Assembly: GCA_963804055.1 (NCBI GenBank)
Contig: CAWDOU010000001.1
Location: 620,001-684,000 of the forward strand
Source: Bog-473 sp963804055
Lineage (GTDB): Bacteria > Actinomycetota > Acidimicrobiia > Acidimicrobiales > RAAP-2
Length of the DNA: 64,000 nt
Reading direction: 5' to 3'
Positions 35,776-44,412 of the stretch are shown here, piece by piece; positions within the stretch are counted from its first letter, which is position 1; each line of letters opens with the position of its first letter. Position numbers and translations under genes: made by a program. Under the pieces are notes generated by a model. That model was not told the origin of the DNA. It was given only the letters and a program-made list of their open reading frames with translations, and searched no databases.

Positions 35776-36438
35776 GTGGCGGGGGAGGGGGTGTCCTCGG
35801 TCTGGCCCCTGTTCGGCCTCGCGGTGCGCACGCCGCGCCTGGAGCTCCGCCTCCTGCGCGAGGAGGATCTCAGTGAAATCGTCGCGCTGATCGACGGGGG
35901 CATCCACGACCCGGGGACGATGCCCTTCTACGTCCCCTGGACCGATGCCGAGCCACGGCAGCGGGCCCGTGAGGCGGCGCAGTGGATGTGGCGCAACCGG
36001 GCCAACTGGTCGGCGGACAAGTGGAACTTGACCTGCGGCGTCTTCGTCGGCGACAGGCCCGTGGGCGTCCAGGACGTCGGGGCGGAGCACTTCCGCGCCG
36101 TGCGCTCCGTCGAGACGGGGTCGTGGCTGGGCCGGGCGCACCAGGGGCAGGGGCTGGGTCGCGAGATGCGCGAGGCCGTGCTCCATCTCGCCTTCGCCGG
36201 CCTGGACGCGCACGAGGCGCTGAGCGGCGCCTTCGAGGACAACGCGGCCTCCCTGGCGACGTCGCGCGCGGTGGGGTACGAGGAGAACGGCGAGGCCCGG
36301 AGGCATCGTCGTCGCGGGTCGTTCCGGACCATCCGCTTCCGCCTGGGGCGCGAGGCCTGGGAGCGGCGGCGGCGCTCGGACATCGAGATCCACGGTCTCC
36401 AGGAGTGTCTCGACATGTTCGTCGGCCCGGCCGGCTGA
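35776..36438 (+). CDS. GNAT family N-acetyltransferase (RimJ/RimL-like)
   Basis: A 220-residue acetyltransferase: LAVRTPRLELRLLREEDLSEIVALI at the N-terminus, ETGSWLGRAHQGQGLGREMREAVLHLAF as the acetyl-CoA pyrophosphate loop (QGxGxG type) and LSGAFEDNAASLATSRAVGYEENGEARRH as the C-terminal GNAT block. It is 4 bp downstream of the mutase gene, probably on the same transcript. The target, perhaps a protein N-terminus or a small amine, is unknown. Confidence 0.84.
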   Translation: MAGEGVSSVWPLFGLAVRTPRLELRLLREEDLSEIVALIDGGIHDPGTMPFYVPWTDAEPRQRAREAAQWMWRNRANWSADKWNLTCGVFVGDRPVGVQDVGAEHFRAVRSVETGSWLGRAHQGQGLGREMREAVLHLAFAGLDAHEALSGAFEDNAASLATSRAVGYEENGEARRHRRRGSFRTIRFRLGREAWERRRRSDIEIHGLQECLDMFVGPAG

Positions 36439-36452
36439 GCAGCGGGACGGAT

Positions 36453-37130
36453 TCAGCCGGCCGCGGAGCCGCCCCGTGCCGCGTCGAGTGCGGTGCCCAC
36501 GGCGGCGCGCCAGTCGGTGCCCGGCGCAAAGTGGATGCCCGCCCAGCCGTGACGCACCGCGGCGTCGATGTTGGCCGCCGTGTCGTCGAGGAACACGACC
36601 GGGGCCCCTGTCTCGGCGATGCCGAGTCGGCGATCGGCCCGGCGGTAGAAGTCCGGGTCGCTCTTCACGGCTCCCAGGTCACCCGAGAAGGCGGTGCCGC
36701 GCAGGGGCAGCAGCGGAGCCAGCCGCTGCTGGAGGTAGCGGGCCCGGCGGGGCTCCTGGTTGGACACCAGGGCAACGGGCACTCCCTGTTCGCACCAGGC
36801 CCCCGCCGCTGCCAGGACCGCCGGCTCCACGACGAAGTCCTCCTCGAACCAGCAGTCCAACGCGGCTTCGACGCCGATGTCCCAACCCAGGTGCTGCAGC
36901 GCATCGGCCAGCGCGGATTCGACCGGGCGCCTGCCGGTCACCACATCGGCCCACGGCGCGGCGAAGAGGGTCTCGTCCAGGCGGCGCGCGTCCACGCCGA
37001 ACCTCTCGCCGAATGCGTCCTGCCAAGGTCCGCGCCCGCCACGCTGGGAATCGAGGAGCACGCCGTCCACGTCGAGGGCCAGCAGGGCGGGCACCCGTTC
37101 TGGCGGGTCAGGGCTCATGACTCCGGTCAC
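36453..37130 (-). CDS. HAD-superfamily hydrolase
   Basis: A 225-residue phosphatase-like protein. Motif I is LALDVDGVLLDS (nucleophile and acid Asp), motif II VALVSNQEP, motif III the Lys of GAVKSDPDFY and motif IV VVFLDDTAANIDAA. A helical cap lies between motifs I and II, as in phosphoglycolate phosphatase or haloacid dehalogenase relatives. It overlaps the TPR gene by 23 bp from the GTG at 37130; an ATG at 37118 is an alternative start. Substrate unknown. Confidence 0.84.
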   Translation of the reverse strand: MTGVMSPDPPERVPALLALDVDGVLLDSQRGGRGPWQDAFGERFGVDARRLDETLFAAPWADVVTGRRPVESALADALQHLGWDIGVEAALDCWFEEDFVVEPAVLAAAGAWCEQGVPVALVSNQEPRRARYLQQRLAPLLPLRGTAFSGDLGAVKSDPDFYRRADRRLGIAETGAPVVFLDDTAANIDAAVRHGWAGIHFAPGTDWRAAVGTALDAARGGSAAG

Positions 37131-37938
37131 TGTCCCTCCGGGCGGCCCGTCGCGCTTTGCGGCCGAAACCGGAGAACGTGCCCAGCAGCGAGTACCCGCG
37201 CCGCTGCCGTATGGCGCTGCGCCGGAAGGGGTCGTCGGGCTCCAGGTGCTCCAGGGCGCCGGCGACCACTTGGTCGAACACGGCAGAGGCCTCCTTCGAT
37301 CGCTTCAGCGCGACAAGCTCCGTGGCGATGGCCCACTTCTGAAGGAGGATCGCTCGCTGGTCTCCCCCGTTTCGCTCCAGGCGGTCGAGCGCGTCGGTGA
37401 AGAGCCCCAGGGCCAGCTCGTGGTTGCCGAGATGCCGATGCGTCTGGGCCAGATCGATCTCGGCCCGAACGGTCTCGGCGCTGTCGGCTCCCGTCGACCG
37501 GCGGGCCGACTCGAGCACGCGCACCCGCAGCGGGAACTCGTCGCCGAAACGCCGGAGCTTGCGGAGGGTGATGGCCAGGTTGACGGCTGTCTGCCGCGAG
37601 AGCCCGCTGTCGATGCCGGTGTCGCGGTCGGAGGACTCGAGGACCCGTTCCCACAGCCGCCGGGTGGCCTCGTGCTCGCCGAGCCGGTCGAGCACGATCG
37701 CCAGGTTGAACTCTGTCCATCTGACCCGAGCTTCGTCGGCGTCGGGAGAGCGGTTCTGCAGTGAGAGGGAGGTCGTCAGCACGCGCTCCGCCTCGCGGAG
37801 CTCGCCCGCGTCGCGCAGGGCGCGTCCCAACTGGAGCATGGCGTCGAACGTCGTCGGGTCCGACGCTCCGTAGAGCTCCTGCCGGGCATCGAGGAGGAGC
37901 CGCGCCTCCTCGACCACGCGCGCGTGGCTGTCGTCCAT
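37108..37938 (-). CDS. tetratricopeptide-repeat protein
   Basis: A 276-residue, almost wholly helical protein with about five TPR-like units (LQLGRALRDAGELREAERVL, FNLAIVLDRLGEHEATRRLWERVL, VNLAITLRKLRRFGDEFPLRVRVL, IDLAQTHRHLGNHELALGLFTDAL). The C-terminus is strongly basic (FGRKARRAARRDSDR). The repeats resemble the TPR part of NB-ARC-type proteins, but no NTPase domain is present. A scaffold role is all that can be inferred. Confidence 0.75.
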   Translation of the reverse strand: MDDSHARVVEEARLLLDARQELYGASDPTTFDAMLQLGRALRDAGELREAERVLTTSLSLQNRSPDADEARVRWTEFNLAIVLDRLGEHEATRRLWERVLESSDRDTGIDSGLSRQTAVNLAITLRKLRRFGDEFPLRVRVLESARRSTGADSAETVRAEIDLAQTHRHLGNHELALGLFTDALDRLERNGGDQRAILLQKWAIATELVALKRSKEASAVFDQVVAGALEHLEPDDPFRRSAIRQRRGYSLLGTFSGFGRKARRAARRDSDRSHEP

Positions 37939-37975
37939 GTGGACGCCGACGTTACCGGCCGGCCAGGCCCCCGGC

Positions 37976-38269
37976 TCACGCCACGGCGCGGGTGATCTCC
38001 TCGAGCGAGAGCTCCGTGGTGTGCGAGGCGCCGCATGCCGCGCAGGCCTGCGTGTGGAGCGTCGAGCGGACGAGCCGGGTCCGATCCTCGTTCAGGAAGA
38101 CGGTGAAGTTCCTGCCGTGCGGATCGATCTCCAGATCCGAGTAGGGACGCCATTCCGTGGAGATCCGGGGCCGCCCGGCGGCGATGCCCCGCAGAATGCG
38201 GCAGAACCGCAGCTGGCGGGGATCGAAGATCCAGGTGCTGTGGCACGATTCCAGCGTGATGATGTGCAT
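37976..38269 (-). CDS. small conserved protein with CxxC motif
   Basis: A 97-residue protein from the ATG at 38269 (MHIITLESCHSTWIFDPRQLRF). A beta-rich middle (YSDLEIDPHGRNFTVFLNEDRTRLVRS) is followed by CAACGASHTTELSLEEI, where the two Cys and nearby His could bind metal. I associate this pattern with a common uncharacterised actinobacterial family. A longer in-frame extension to 38383 looks non-coding. No transport signal. Confidence 0.6.
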   Translation of the reverse strand: MHIITLESCHSTWIFDPRQLRFCRILRGIAAGRPRISTEWRPYSDLEIDPHGRNFTVFLNEDRTRLVRSTLHTQACAACGASHTTELSLEEITRAVA

Positions 38270-38392
38270 GGCCACGAGCCTGATCGGCCGCCCTGAACCG
38301 GACCTCGGAGAAGGCTGGCGCAGGGCTTGGAATCTGATTGCAGAGTCATGACGCTTCGTTGACGGCCGCGCCACAGGCGCCACGCTGCGCGG

Positions 38393-38689
38393 TCAGGCGG
38401 TGACGACGGCCTCGAAGTGCTCGACCACGGGGAAGGGGTCGTAGAAGTGGTGCAATGCGGCCCGCCATTCCTCGTACGCCGCAGACCCCCGGAACCCTTC
38501 GGTGTGGTCCTCCAGACGCTCCCATTCCACCAGGAGCAGGAAGCAGCTGGGGCGTTCGACGCAGCGCTCGACCCGCAACGAGACGAAACCCGGGCTCGCG
38601 GCGATGAGCGCTTTCGCGGTGCCCATGGCGTCGACGAAGGCGTCCTCCTGGCCGGCAATGACCTCCAGGACCGCGTGCTCGGTGATCAC
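38393..38689 (-). CDS. antibiotic-biosynthesis-monooxygenase (ABM) domain protein
   Basis: A 98-residue ferredoxin-like dimeric barrel protein: VLEVIAGQEDAFVDAMGTAKALIAASPGFVSLRVERC then FLLLVEWERLEDHTEGFRGSAAYEEW. This single-domain ABM type is found in cofactor-free monooxygenases, heme-degrading IsdG-like enzymes and stress proteins; no ligand decides between these. GTG start overlapping the stop of the M20 hydrolase gene (GTGA), so it is the last gene of that operon. Confidence 0.83.
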   Translation of the reverse strand: MITEHAVLEVIAGQEDAFVDAMGTAKALIAASPGFVSLRVERCVERPSCFLLLVEWERLEDHTEGFRGSAAYEEWRAALHHFYDPFPVVEHFEAVVTA

Positions 38690-39864
38690 GCGCCGAGCAG
38701 GCGGGAGCGCAAGGCCGGATCGGTGGCGGCGTCGATGGCCGTCCAGGCCAGCGCAATCGCTCCGTCGCGCACGGCGGCGTCCGCTGAGGGGGTCACACAG
38801 GCGGCGGCGAACTCGCGCTGATGGTTGACGGCCCCATGGGTCTCAATGCCGATGAGCGGATGGATGGTGGGCACGGCCAGCGAGACATTGGCCATGTCCG
38901 TGGAGAACGTGGGGAGCGGTGTGCCGTCGTCGTCCGCATCGAAATGACGGCCCAGCGCCTCGGCGTTGACCCGGTAGGCCTGCAGGAGAACGGGGTCCGC
39001 CTCCATGTGCGAGTACACCGGCGACAGCTCCTCGTACTCGAGCGAGCATCCCGAGGCGAGCGCACCCGCCTCGAAGCACGCGTCGACGCGGGGCCGCAGG
39101 GCGGCCAGGCCGTGCGCCGTGCGCGAGCGGACCATGTAGCGGGCGGTGATGGAGGCCGGAATGATGTTGGCGGCAGACGAGCTCTGCGTCACGACCCCGT
39201 GCACCTGGTCTCCCGGCGGCAGCTGCTGGCGCAGGAGGCCGATCGCCACCTGTGCGATCGTGAGGGCGTCCTGCGCGTTGACGCCTTCCCACGGCGCGGC
39301 GGAGGCGTGGGCCTCACGCCCGCCGAAATGCACGTCGTAGTGCGCCACGGCCAGGCAACTCCCCGTGAGCCGCTCGGTCGGCCAGGGGTGCACCATCATG
39401 GCGGCGTGGACGCCGGCGAATGCGCCGCGCTCGAGCATCAGCACCTTCCCACCGCCGCCCTCCTCGGCCGGTGTGCCCAGCACGCGCACGGTCAGCCCGA
39501 TCTCGTCCGCCACGGACGCGAGCGCCAGCCCCGCCCCCACCGCGGTGGCGGCGATGATGTTGTGCCCGCAGGCGTGGCCGACGTCGGGCAGCGCGTCGTA
39601 CTCGGCGCACACCGCCACGACGAGGTCGCCGTCGCCGGAGCGCGACTCGAGCGCCGTCGGCAGCTGGTAGACGCCTTCGTCGACGGGCAGGCCCCCGGCC
39701 CGGAGCGTCTCGGCCACCGCGTGGGCCGACGTGGTCTCCCCGAAGCAGAGCTCGGGCGTGGCGTGGACCGAGTGGCTCAGCGCCACCAGCTGGTCCAGGT
39801 GCCGCTCCACCACCGCGGCGGCGGCCTCCTTGGCGGACGACGCGGTGACCGGTGGGGCAGTCAC
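38686..39864 (-). CDS. M20 family amidohydrolase
   Basis: A 392-residue metal-dependent amidohydrolase of the aminobenzoyl-glutamate/N-acyl amino acid hydrolase type (M20D). Metal ligands are expected in GHACGHNIIAATAVGAG and TPAEEGGGGKVLML (catalytic Glu pair). GREAHASAAPWEGVNAQDAL is the dimerisation/lid region with its His, and a later His lies near GIETHGAVNH. GTG start one base from the stop of the carboxylase gene. Likely substrate is an N-acyl amino acid or dipeptide. Confidence 0.87.
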   Translation of the reverse strand: MTAPPVTASSAKEAAAAVVERHLDQLVALSHSVHATPELCFGETTSAHAVAETLRAGGLPVDEGVYQLPTALESRSGDGDLVVAVCAEYDALPDVGHACGHNIIAATAVGAGLALASVADEIGLTVRVLGTPAEEGGGGKVLMLERGAFAGVHAAMMVHPWPTERLTGSCLAVAHYDVHFGGREAHASAAPWEGVNAQDALTIAQVAIGLLRQQLPPGDQVHGVVTQSSSAANIIPASITARYMVRSRTAHGLAALRPRVDACFEAGALASGCSLEYEELSPVYSHMEADPVLLQAYRVNAEALGRHFDADDDGTPLPTFSTDMANVSLAVPTIHPLIGIETHGAVNHQREFAAACVTPSADAAVRDGAIALAWTAIDAATDPALRSRLLGA

Positions 39865-41628
39865 CTACTCAATGACCGCCACGACGTCGCCGGCCCCGAC
39901 GGAATCGCCGGCACTGACCTTGATCTCCTTGATCACACCGTCCTTCTCGGCCGCCACGGCGTTCTCCATCTTCATCGCCTCGAGCAGGCAGATCGACTGG
40001 CCCACCTCGACGACGTCGCCGACCGCCACGAGGACCTTGACGATGGTGCCCTGCATCGGGACCGTCACCTGCCCCGAACCGCTTCCCGCCACGGCTGCGG
40101 CCGCGGTGCGCTTGGGCCGTCCGGCCACCCGGCCGGGTGCGGCCGCGGTGCCCAGATCGGGCACCCAGAGGCGCACCGAGTAGCGCCGCCCGTCCACCTC
40201 GGCGGTCACGTCGCGCTGCACCGTGGGCACCTCGTCGTCCGCCGGTGCCGGTGCCGGTGCGCCGCCGGCGTCGACGACCAGTCCGCTCAGGTCGAGGGTG
40301 TCCTCGACCCACCTGGTCGAGTGGGCGCTGGTGGCGAAGTCGGGGTGGCTGAGGATCGCCAGGTGCGCAGGCAGGGTCGTGGCCACCCCGGTCACACTCG
40401 TCTCACCGATGGCACGCAGCATGCGTCGACGAGCCGTCTCGCGGTCGGGGGCCCAGACGATCATCTTGGCGATCAGATTGTCGTAGTACTGCGACACCGT
40501 GTCCCCGGACTCGTAGCCGGCGTCGAGGCGGACGCCGGGTCCCGAGGCGGCGTGGAACGACGTCAGCGTGCCGGGGGAAGGGGAGAAGCGGCCGCCGCTG
40601 GGGTCCTCCGCGTTGATGCGGACCTCGATGGCATGGCCGTTGCGCGCAATGTCGTCCTGGGCCAGGTCGAGCTTCTCGCCCGACGCGATGCGGATCTGCC
40701 AGGCCACCAGGTCCAACCCGGTCACGAGCTCGGTGACCGGGTGCTCCACCTGCAGCCGGGTGTTCATCTCCAGGAAGTAGAACTCACCGTCCTGGTACAG
40801 GAACTCGACCGTCCCGGCGTTGTAGTAGCCGCAGGCCTCTGAGACCTTGACGGCGGCCAGGCCCATGGCCTGACGCACATGATCCGGGAAGTCGGGGGCC
40901 GGGCTCTCCTCAATCAGCTTCTGGTGCCGGCGCTGGGCCGAGCAGTCGCGCTCGCCCAGCCAGAGCGTGGTGCCGTGCTGGTCGGCCAGCACCTGCATCT
41001 CGACGTGGCGGGGCCAGGCGAGATACCGCTCCAGGTAGATCTCCGGTCGACCGAAGTAGGCCTGGGCCTCGCGGGCCGCCGCCTCCATGGCCTCCGCCGC
41101 CTCCTCGGCCGCCCCCACGACCTTCATGCCGCGCCCGCCGCCCCCGTAGGCCGCCTTGATCGCCACGGGCCAGCCGTGGAGGTCTCCGAAGGCGACGACC
41201 TCGTCGGGCGAGGTGAGCGGCTCGGAGCGCCCGGGGACCCCGGCGACGCCGGCCTTCTCCGCCGCGAGCCGGGAGCTGATCTTGTCGCCCATGACCTCGA
41301 TCGCCTCGGGCGGCGGTCCGATGAAGGTGACGCCGCGCTCGGTGATGGCACGGGCGAAGTCGGTGTTCTCCGAGAAGAAGCCGTAGCCGGGGTGCACCGC
41401 GTCGGCACCGCTCTCCTCGATGGCGTGCAGGATGGCCTCGGTGTTGAGGTAGCTCTCCGCCGCCGTCTCGCCGCCGAGGGCATAGGCCTCGTCGGCCATG
41501 CGCACGTGCAGTGCGTCGCGATCGAGGATGGAGTACACCGCCACCGTGGCGATGCCCATCTCGCGGCACGTCCGGATCACCCGGACGGCGATCTCCCCAC
41601 GATTTGCAATAAGGACCTTCTTGATCAC
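39865..41628 (-). CDS. acyl-CoA carboxylase alpha subunit: biotin carboxylase plus BCCP
   Basis: Carboxylates its own biotin with bicarbonate and ATP for transfer to acetyl-CoA or propionyl-CoA. 587 residues. Biotin carboxylase is at 1-450 (KVLIANRGEIAVRVIRTCRE; ATP-grasp glycine-rich YGGGGRGMKVV; EMNTRLQVEHPVTE), followed by a linker and then BCCP with the biotinyl Lys553 in EAMKMEN. This is the actinobacterial AccA type that partners separate carboxyltransferase beta subunits, not present here. The gene is divergent from birA, whose product attaches the biotin. Start GTG with GGAAAGG upstream. Confidence 0.94.
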   Translation of the reverse strand: MIKKVLIANRGEIAVRVIRTCREMGIATVAVYSILDRDALHVRMADEAYALGGETAAESYLNTEAILHAIEESGADAVHPGYGFFSENTDFARAITERGVTFIGPPPEAIEVMGDKISSRLAAEKAGVAGVPGRSEPLTSPDEVVAFGDLHGWPVAIKAAYGGGGRGMKVVGAAEEAAEAMEAAAREAQAYFGRPEIYLERYLAWPRHVEMQVLADQHGTTLWLGERDCSAQRRHQKLIEESPAPDFPDHVRQAMGLAAVKVSEACGYYNAGTVEFLYQDGEFYFLEMNTRLQVEHPVTELVTGLDLVAWQIRIASGEKLDLAQDDIARNGHAIEVRINAEDPSGGRFSPSPGTLTSFHAASGPGVRLDAGYESGDTVSQYYDNLIAKMIVWAPDRETARRRMLRAIGETSVTGVATTLPAHLAILSHPDFATSAHSTRWVEDTLDLSGLVVDAGGAPAPAPADDEVPTVQRDVTAEVDGRRYSVRLWVPDLGTAAAPGRVAGRPKRTAAAAVAGSGSGQVTVPMQGTIVKVLVAVGDVVEVGQSICLLEAMKMENAVAAEKDGVIKEIKVSAGDSVGAGDVVAVIE

Positions 41629-41674
41629 GCTGGCCTTTCCTCCCTGAGGCGGACCTTCACAATTGCACGCACCC

Positions 41675-41680
41675 TATGGT
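41675..41680 (+). promoter_or_regulatory. -10 element TATGGT, leaderless position for birA
   Basis: TATGGT ends 7 nt before the ATG at 41688 and overlaps the alternative upstream ATG at 41676, which argues for the downstream start. It lies in the 59-bp region between birA and the biotin carboxylase gene. Confidence 0.45.
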
Positions 41681-41687
41681 GTCTGCC

Positions 41688-42464
41688 ATGTGGGCCGGGA
41701 CCTGGGACATCCACCGGCTCGACGAGGTCGACTCCACCAACACATACGTGCGTGGGCTGGCCCGCCACGGGGCGTCCGCCGGGCTCGTCGCGGTGGCCGA
41801 CCACCAGACCGCCGGGCGGGGCCGGCTCGACCGGCGCTGGGAGTCGCCGCCGGGTGCGAACCTCCTGGCCTCGGTGCTGCTCCGGCCCGACTGCGACGCC
41901 GGTGACGTCCACCTGTGTGCCGGGGCGGTGGCGCTGGCCGGAGCGGACGCCTGCCGCACCGTGGCCGGGGTCGAGCCGGAGCTGAAATGGCCCAACGACC
42001 TGCTCCTCGGCGGCGCCAAGTTGGCGGGCGTCCTGGCCGAGGCGGAGTTCTCGGGGTCCCGCCTGGCCGCGGTCGTGGTCGGCATCGGGATCAACGTGGC
42101 CTGGCCCGGGCCACCCGGGGCCGGAGGCATCTGCCTGGACGACGTCGGTGGGAGGACCCAGCCGGTGGACCGCCAGGTCCTGCTCCGCCATGTTCTCGAC
42201 GCTCTGGAACCCCGGTGTGCCCTGCTCGAGGAGGCCGAGGGGCGGCGAATCATGGCCGAGGAGGTGCGGCGGCGCTGCGCCACGTTGGGCCGGCGGGTTC
42301 GGGTCACCCTGGCGACCGAGGAACTGACCGGGTTGGCGAGCGCCATCGACGACGCCGGCCGACTGGTCGTGGAATCGGCCGCAGGGCCCCGTGCCGTGAG
42401 TGCCGGTGACGTGGTGCATCTGCGGCCTGACCAGGGCCGCGAAGGCGTTCGGGGCCTGGGCTAA
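41688..42464 (+). CDS. birA: biotin--[acetyl-CoA-carboxylase] ligase
   Basis: Activates biotin with ATP and attaches it to the BCCP lysine. About 258 residues, monofunctional (no N-terminal DNA-binding domain). Motifs: LDEVDSTNTYV, the biotinyl-AMP loop TAGRGRLDRRW, ELKWPNDLLLGGAKLAGVL (catalytic Lys region) and VVVGIGINV, followed by the small C-terminal SH3-like domain. An in-frame ATG at 41676 would add four residues. Faces the carboxylase alpha-subunit gene that encodes its substrate. Confidence 0.93.
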   Translation: MWAGTWDIHRLDEVDSTNTYVRGLARHGASAGLVAVADHQTAGRGRLDRRWESPPGANLLASVLLRPDCDAGDVHLCAGAVALAGADACRTVAGVEPELKWPNDLLLGGAKLAGVLAEAEFSGSRLAAVVVGIGINVAWPGPPGAGGICLDDVGGRTQPVDRQVLLRHVLDALEPRCALLEEAEGRRIMAEEVRRRCATLGRRVRVTLATEELTGLASAIDDAGRLVVESAAGPRAVSAGDVVHLRPDQGREGVRGLG

Positions 42465-42467
42465 TAT
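42462..42467 (+). promoter_or_regulatory. -10 element TAATAT before the sugar operon
   Basis: TAATAT overlaps the TAA stop of birA and ends 10 nt before the ATG of the rmlB-like gene, giving a near-leaderless transcript. No Shine-Dalgarno sequence precedes that ATG. Confidence 0.45.
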
Positions 42468-42477
42468 TCGCCGCACT

Positions 42478-43488
42478 ATGCGCCTTCTCGTCACGGGAGG
42501 TGCCGGTTTCATCGGGTCGAACTTCGCTCGCTACTGGGTCGAACAGCACCCCGAGGACCATGTCGTCGTCTACGACGTCCTCACCTACGCCGGCAACCGC
42601 CTGAGCCTGTCCGACATCGAGGACAGGATCACCTTCGTCCAAGCGGACATCTGCGACCCGGCCGCGGCCGAGAAGGCGTTGCGGAGCGAGGGGATCGACA
42701 CCATCGTCCACTTCGCAGCGGAGTCGCACAATTCCCTGGCGGTCCTCAATCCCGGGCTCTTCTTCCGCACGAACGTCCTCGGGACCCAGACGATGCTCGA
42801 AGCGGCCCGCCAGGTCGGCGTGACGCGGTTCCATCACGTCTCGACCTGCGAGGTGTACGGGGACCTGCCGCTCGACACCGACGAGGTGTTCCACGAGGAC
42901 TCGCCCTACCGGCCGCGCACGCCCTACAACGCGTCGAAGGCAGGGGCCGATCATGCGGTGCGGGCCTACGCCGAGACGTACGGGCTGCCGATCACGATCA
43001 CGAACTGCGCCAACAACTACGGGCCCTACCAATTCCCCGAGAAGCTGATACCGCACTTCTGCGCGCTGGCCCTCGACGACCAGGCGCTGACGCTGTACGC
43101 CAGCACCGAGAATCGACGCGAGTGGCTGCACGTCCACGACCACTGCACCGCCATCGACGCCGTGCTCGCCCGGGGCCGGGTGGGGGAGACGTACCACGTC
43201 GGCAGCGGTGTGGAGGCCTCCATCATGGAGGTGGCCGACCGCATCCTCGCCGCACTGGGCAAGCCCGAGTCGCTCAAGACGATTGTGCCCGACCGTCCCG
43301 GCCACGATCGTCGCTACGTCCTCGACTCCTCCAAGCTGCGCAACGAGCTGGGATGGGCGCCGTCGGTGGAGTGGGAGCAGGGACTGGCCGAGACGGTGGC
43401 GTGGTACGCCGCCAACAGGGACTGGTGGGAGCCGCTGCGCGAGCGGGCGCCCGTCGCCGAGGGGTCCTGGGGCGGCGGAGCCAGCTGA
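42478..43488 (+). CDS. rmlB: dTDP-glucose 4,6-dehydratase-like protein with altered catalytic triad
   Basis: A 336-residue extended SDR. NAD+ motif GGAGFIG (7-13), catalytic Tyr150/Lys154 (YNASK) and the overall length match RmlB. However the dehydratase T-D-E motif reads Thr123-Cys124-Glu125 (VSTCEVYGDL), replacing the Asp that acts as general acid, and the usual ESHVDRS is ESHNSLA. It is therefore a divergent relative: it may still be a 4,6-dehydratase, or act on a different nucleotide sugar. First gene of a run of same-strand, overlapping nucleotide-sugar genes; the next is rmlD. Confidence 0.82.
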   Translation: MRLLVTGGAGFIGSNFARYWVEQHPEDHVVVYDVLTYAGNRLSLSDIEDRITFVQADICDPAAAEKALRSEGIDTIVHFAAESHNSLAVLNPGLFFRTNVLGTQTMLEAARQVGVTRFHHVSTCEVYGDLPLDTDEVFHEDSPYRPRTPYNASKAGADHAVRAYAETYGLPITITNCANNYGPYQFPEKLIPHFCALALDDQALTLYASTENRREWLHVHDHCTAIDAVLARGRVGETYHVGSGVEASIMEVADRILAALGKPESLKTIVPDRPGHDRRYVLDSSKLRNELGWAPSVEWEQGLAETVAWYAANRDWWEPLRERAPVAEGSWGGGAS

Positions 43489-43491
43489 GCG

Positions 43492-44412
43492 GTGCGGATC
43501 CTGATCACGGGGGCGAACGGGCAGCTCGGCCACGATCTCATCGACTGCCTGGCGGGACGCGTGCCCGACGGCGGCCGGCGCTGCGCGCTGCTCGGGCCTG
43601 AGGGCCCGCGACCGGGTCTCCGGCACGAGGTCCTGGGCACCGACATCGACACCATGCGGGTGGACGACCGCGATGCCGTCCTGAGCACGTTCGGCGCCTT
43701 CCGTCCCGAGCTCGTCCTGCACGGCGGCGCCTTCACCGCCGTCGAGCGTTGCGAGACCGAGGTCGACGATGCCTACGCCGTCAATGCCACGGGAACCCGG
43801 CACATCGCCGAGGCGGCCGACATGGTCGGTGCACACGTCGTCTACGTGTCGACCGACTACGTGTTCGACGGAGTGGCTGATCGCCCGTACCGCGAGTGGG
43901 ACGCCCCGAATCCGACCTCGGTCTACGGCGCCTCCAAGCTGGCCGGCGAGCGTGAGTGCCGCCCCGGGTCCACCATCGTGCGGACGAGCTGGCTCTGCGG
44001 CGCCCACGGGGCCAACATCATCGCGACCGCGCTCCGCCTCGCCGCCGGCGAGGGACGGCTGCGGTTCGTCGACGACCAGCACGGCTCGCCCACCTTCACG
44101 GCCGACCTGGCGCCGGCCGTCGTCACGCTCGGTCTCGACCGCCGGCCCGGGACCTTCCACGTGACCAACAGCGGCGCCACCACATGGTGGGGTCTCGTTC
44201 GGGCGGTCCTGGCCGAGGCCGGCGCCGATCCGGAGCGGGTCGACCCGATCGCCACCACAGACTTCGACCCGCCCCTGTTGGCCCCGCGCCCTGCCTACTC
44301 GGTGCTCGACAACATGGCGCTCCGACTCTGCGGGTTGCCGGCGTTGCCCGATTGGCAGGACGGGCTGGCCCGTCTCGTCCCCGTTCTCAAGGCCCAGCAG
44401 GAGGCAGCGTGA
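43492..44412 (+). CDS. rmlD: dTDP-4-dehydrorhamnose reductase
   Basis: A 306-residue SDR that reduces dTDP-4-dehydrorhamnose with NADPH. Motifs: ILITGANGQLGHDL at the N-terminus, HGGAFTAVERCE, the Thr/Tyr/Lys catalytic set in YVSTDYVFDG and SVYGASKLAGE, and IVRTSWLCGAHG. 3 bp after the rmlB-like gene and overlapping ugd by GTGA. RmlA and RmlC are not in the window, so the pathway must be completed elsewhere. Confidence 0.9.
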   Translation: MRILITGANGQLGHDLIDCLAGRVPDGGRRCALLGPEGPRPGLRHEVLGTDIDTMRVDDRDAVLSTFGAFRPELVLHGGAFTAVERCETEVDDAYAVNATGTRHIAEAADMVGAHVVYVSTDYVFDGVADRPYREWDAPNPTSVYGASKLAGERECRPGSTIVRTSWLCGAHGANIIATALRLAAGEGRLRFVDDQHGSPTFTADLAPAVVTLGLDRRPGTFHVTNSGATTWWGLVRAVLAEAGADPERVDPIATTDFDPPLLAPRPAYSVLDNMALRLCGLPALPDWQDGLARLVPVLKAQQEAA

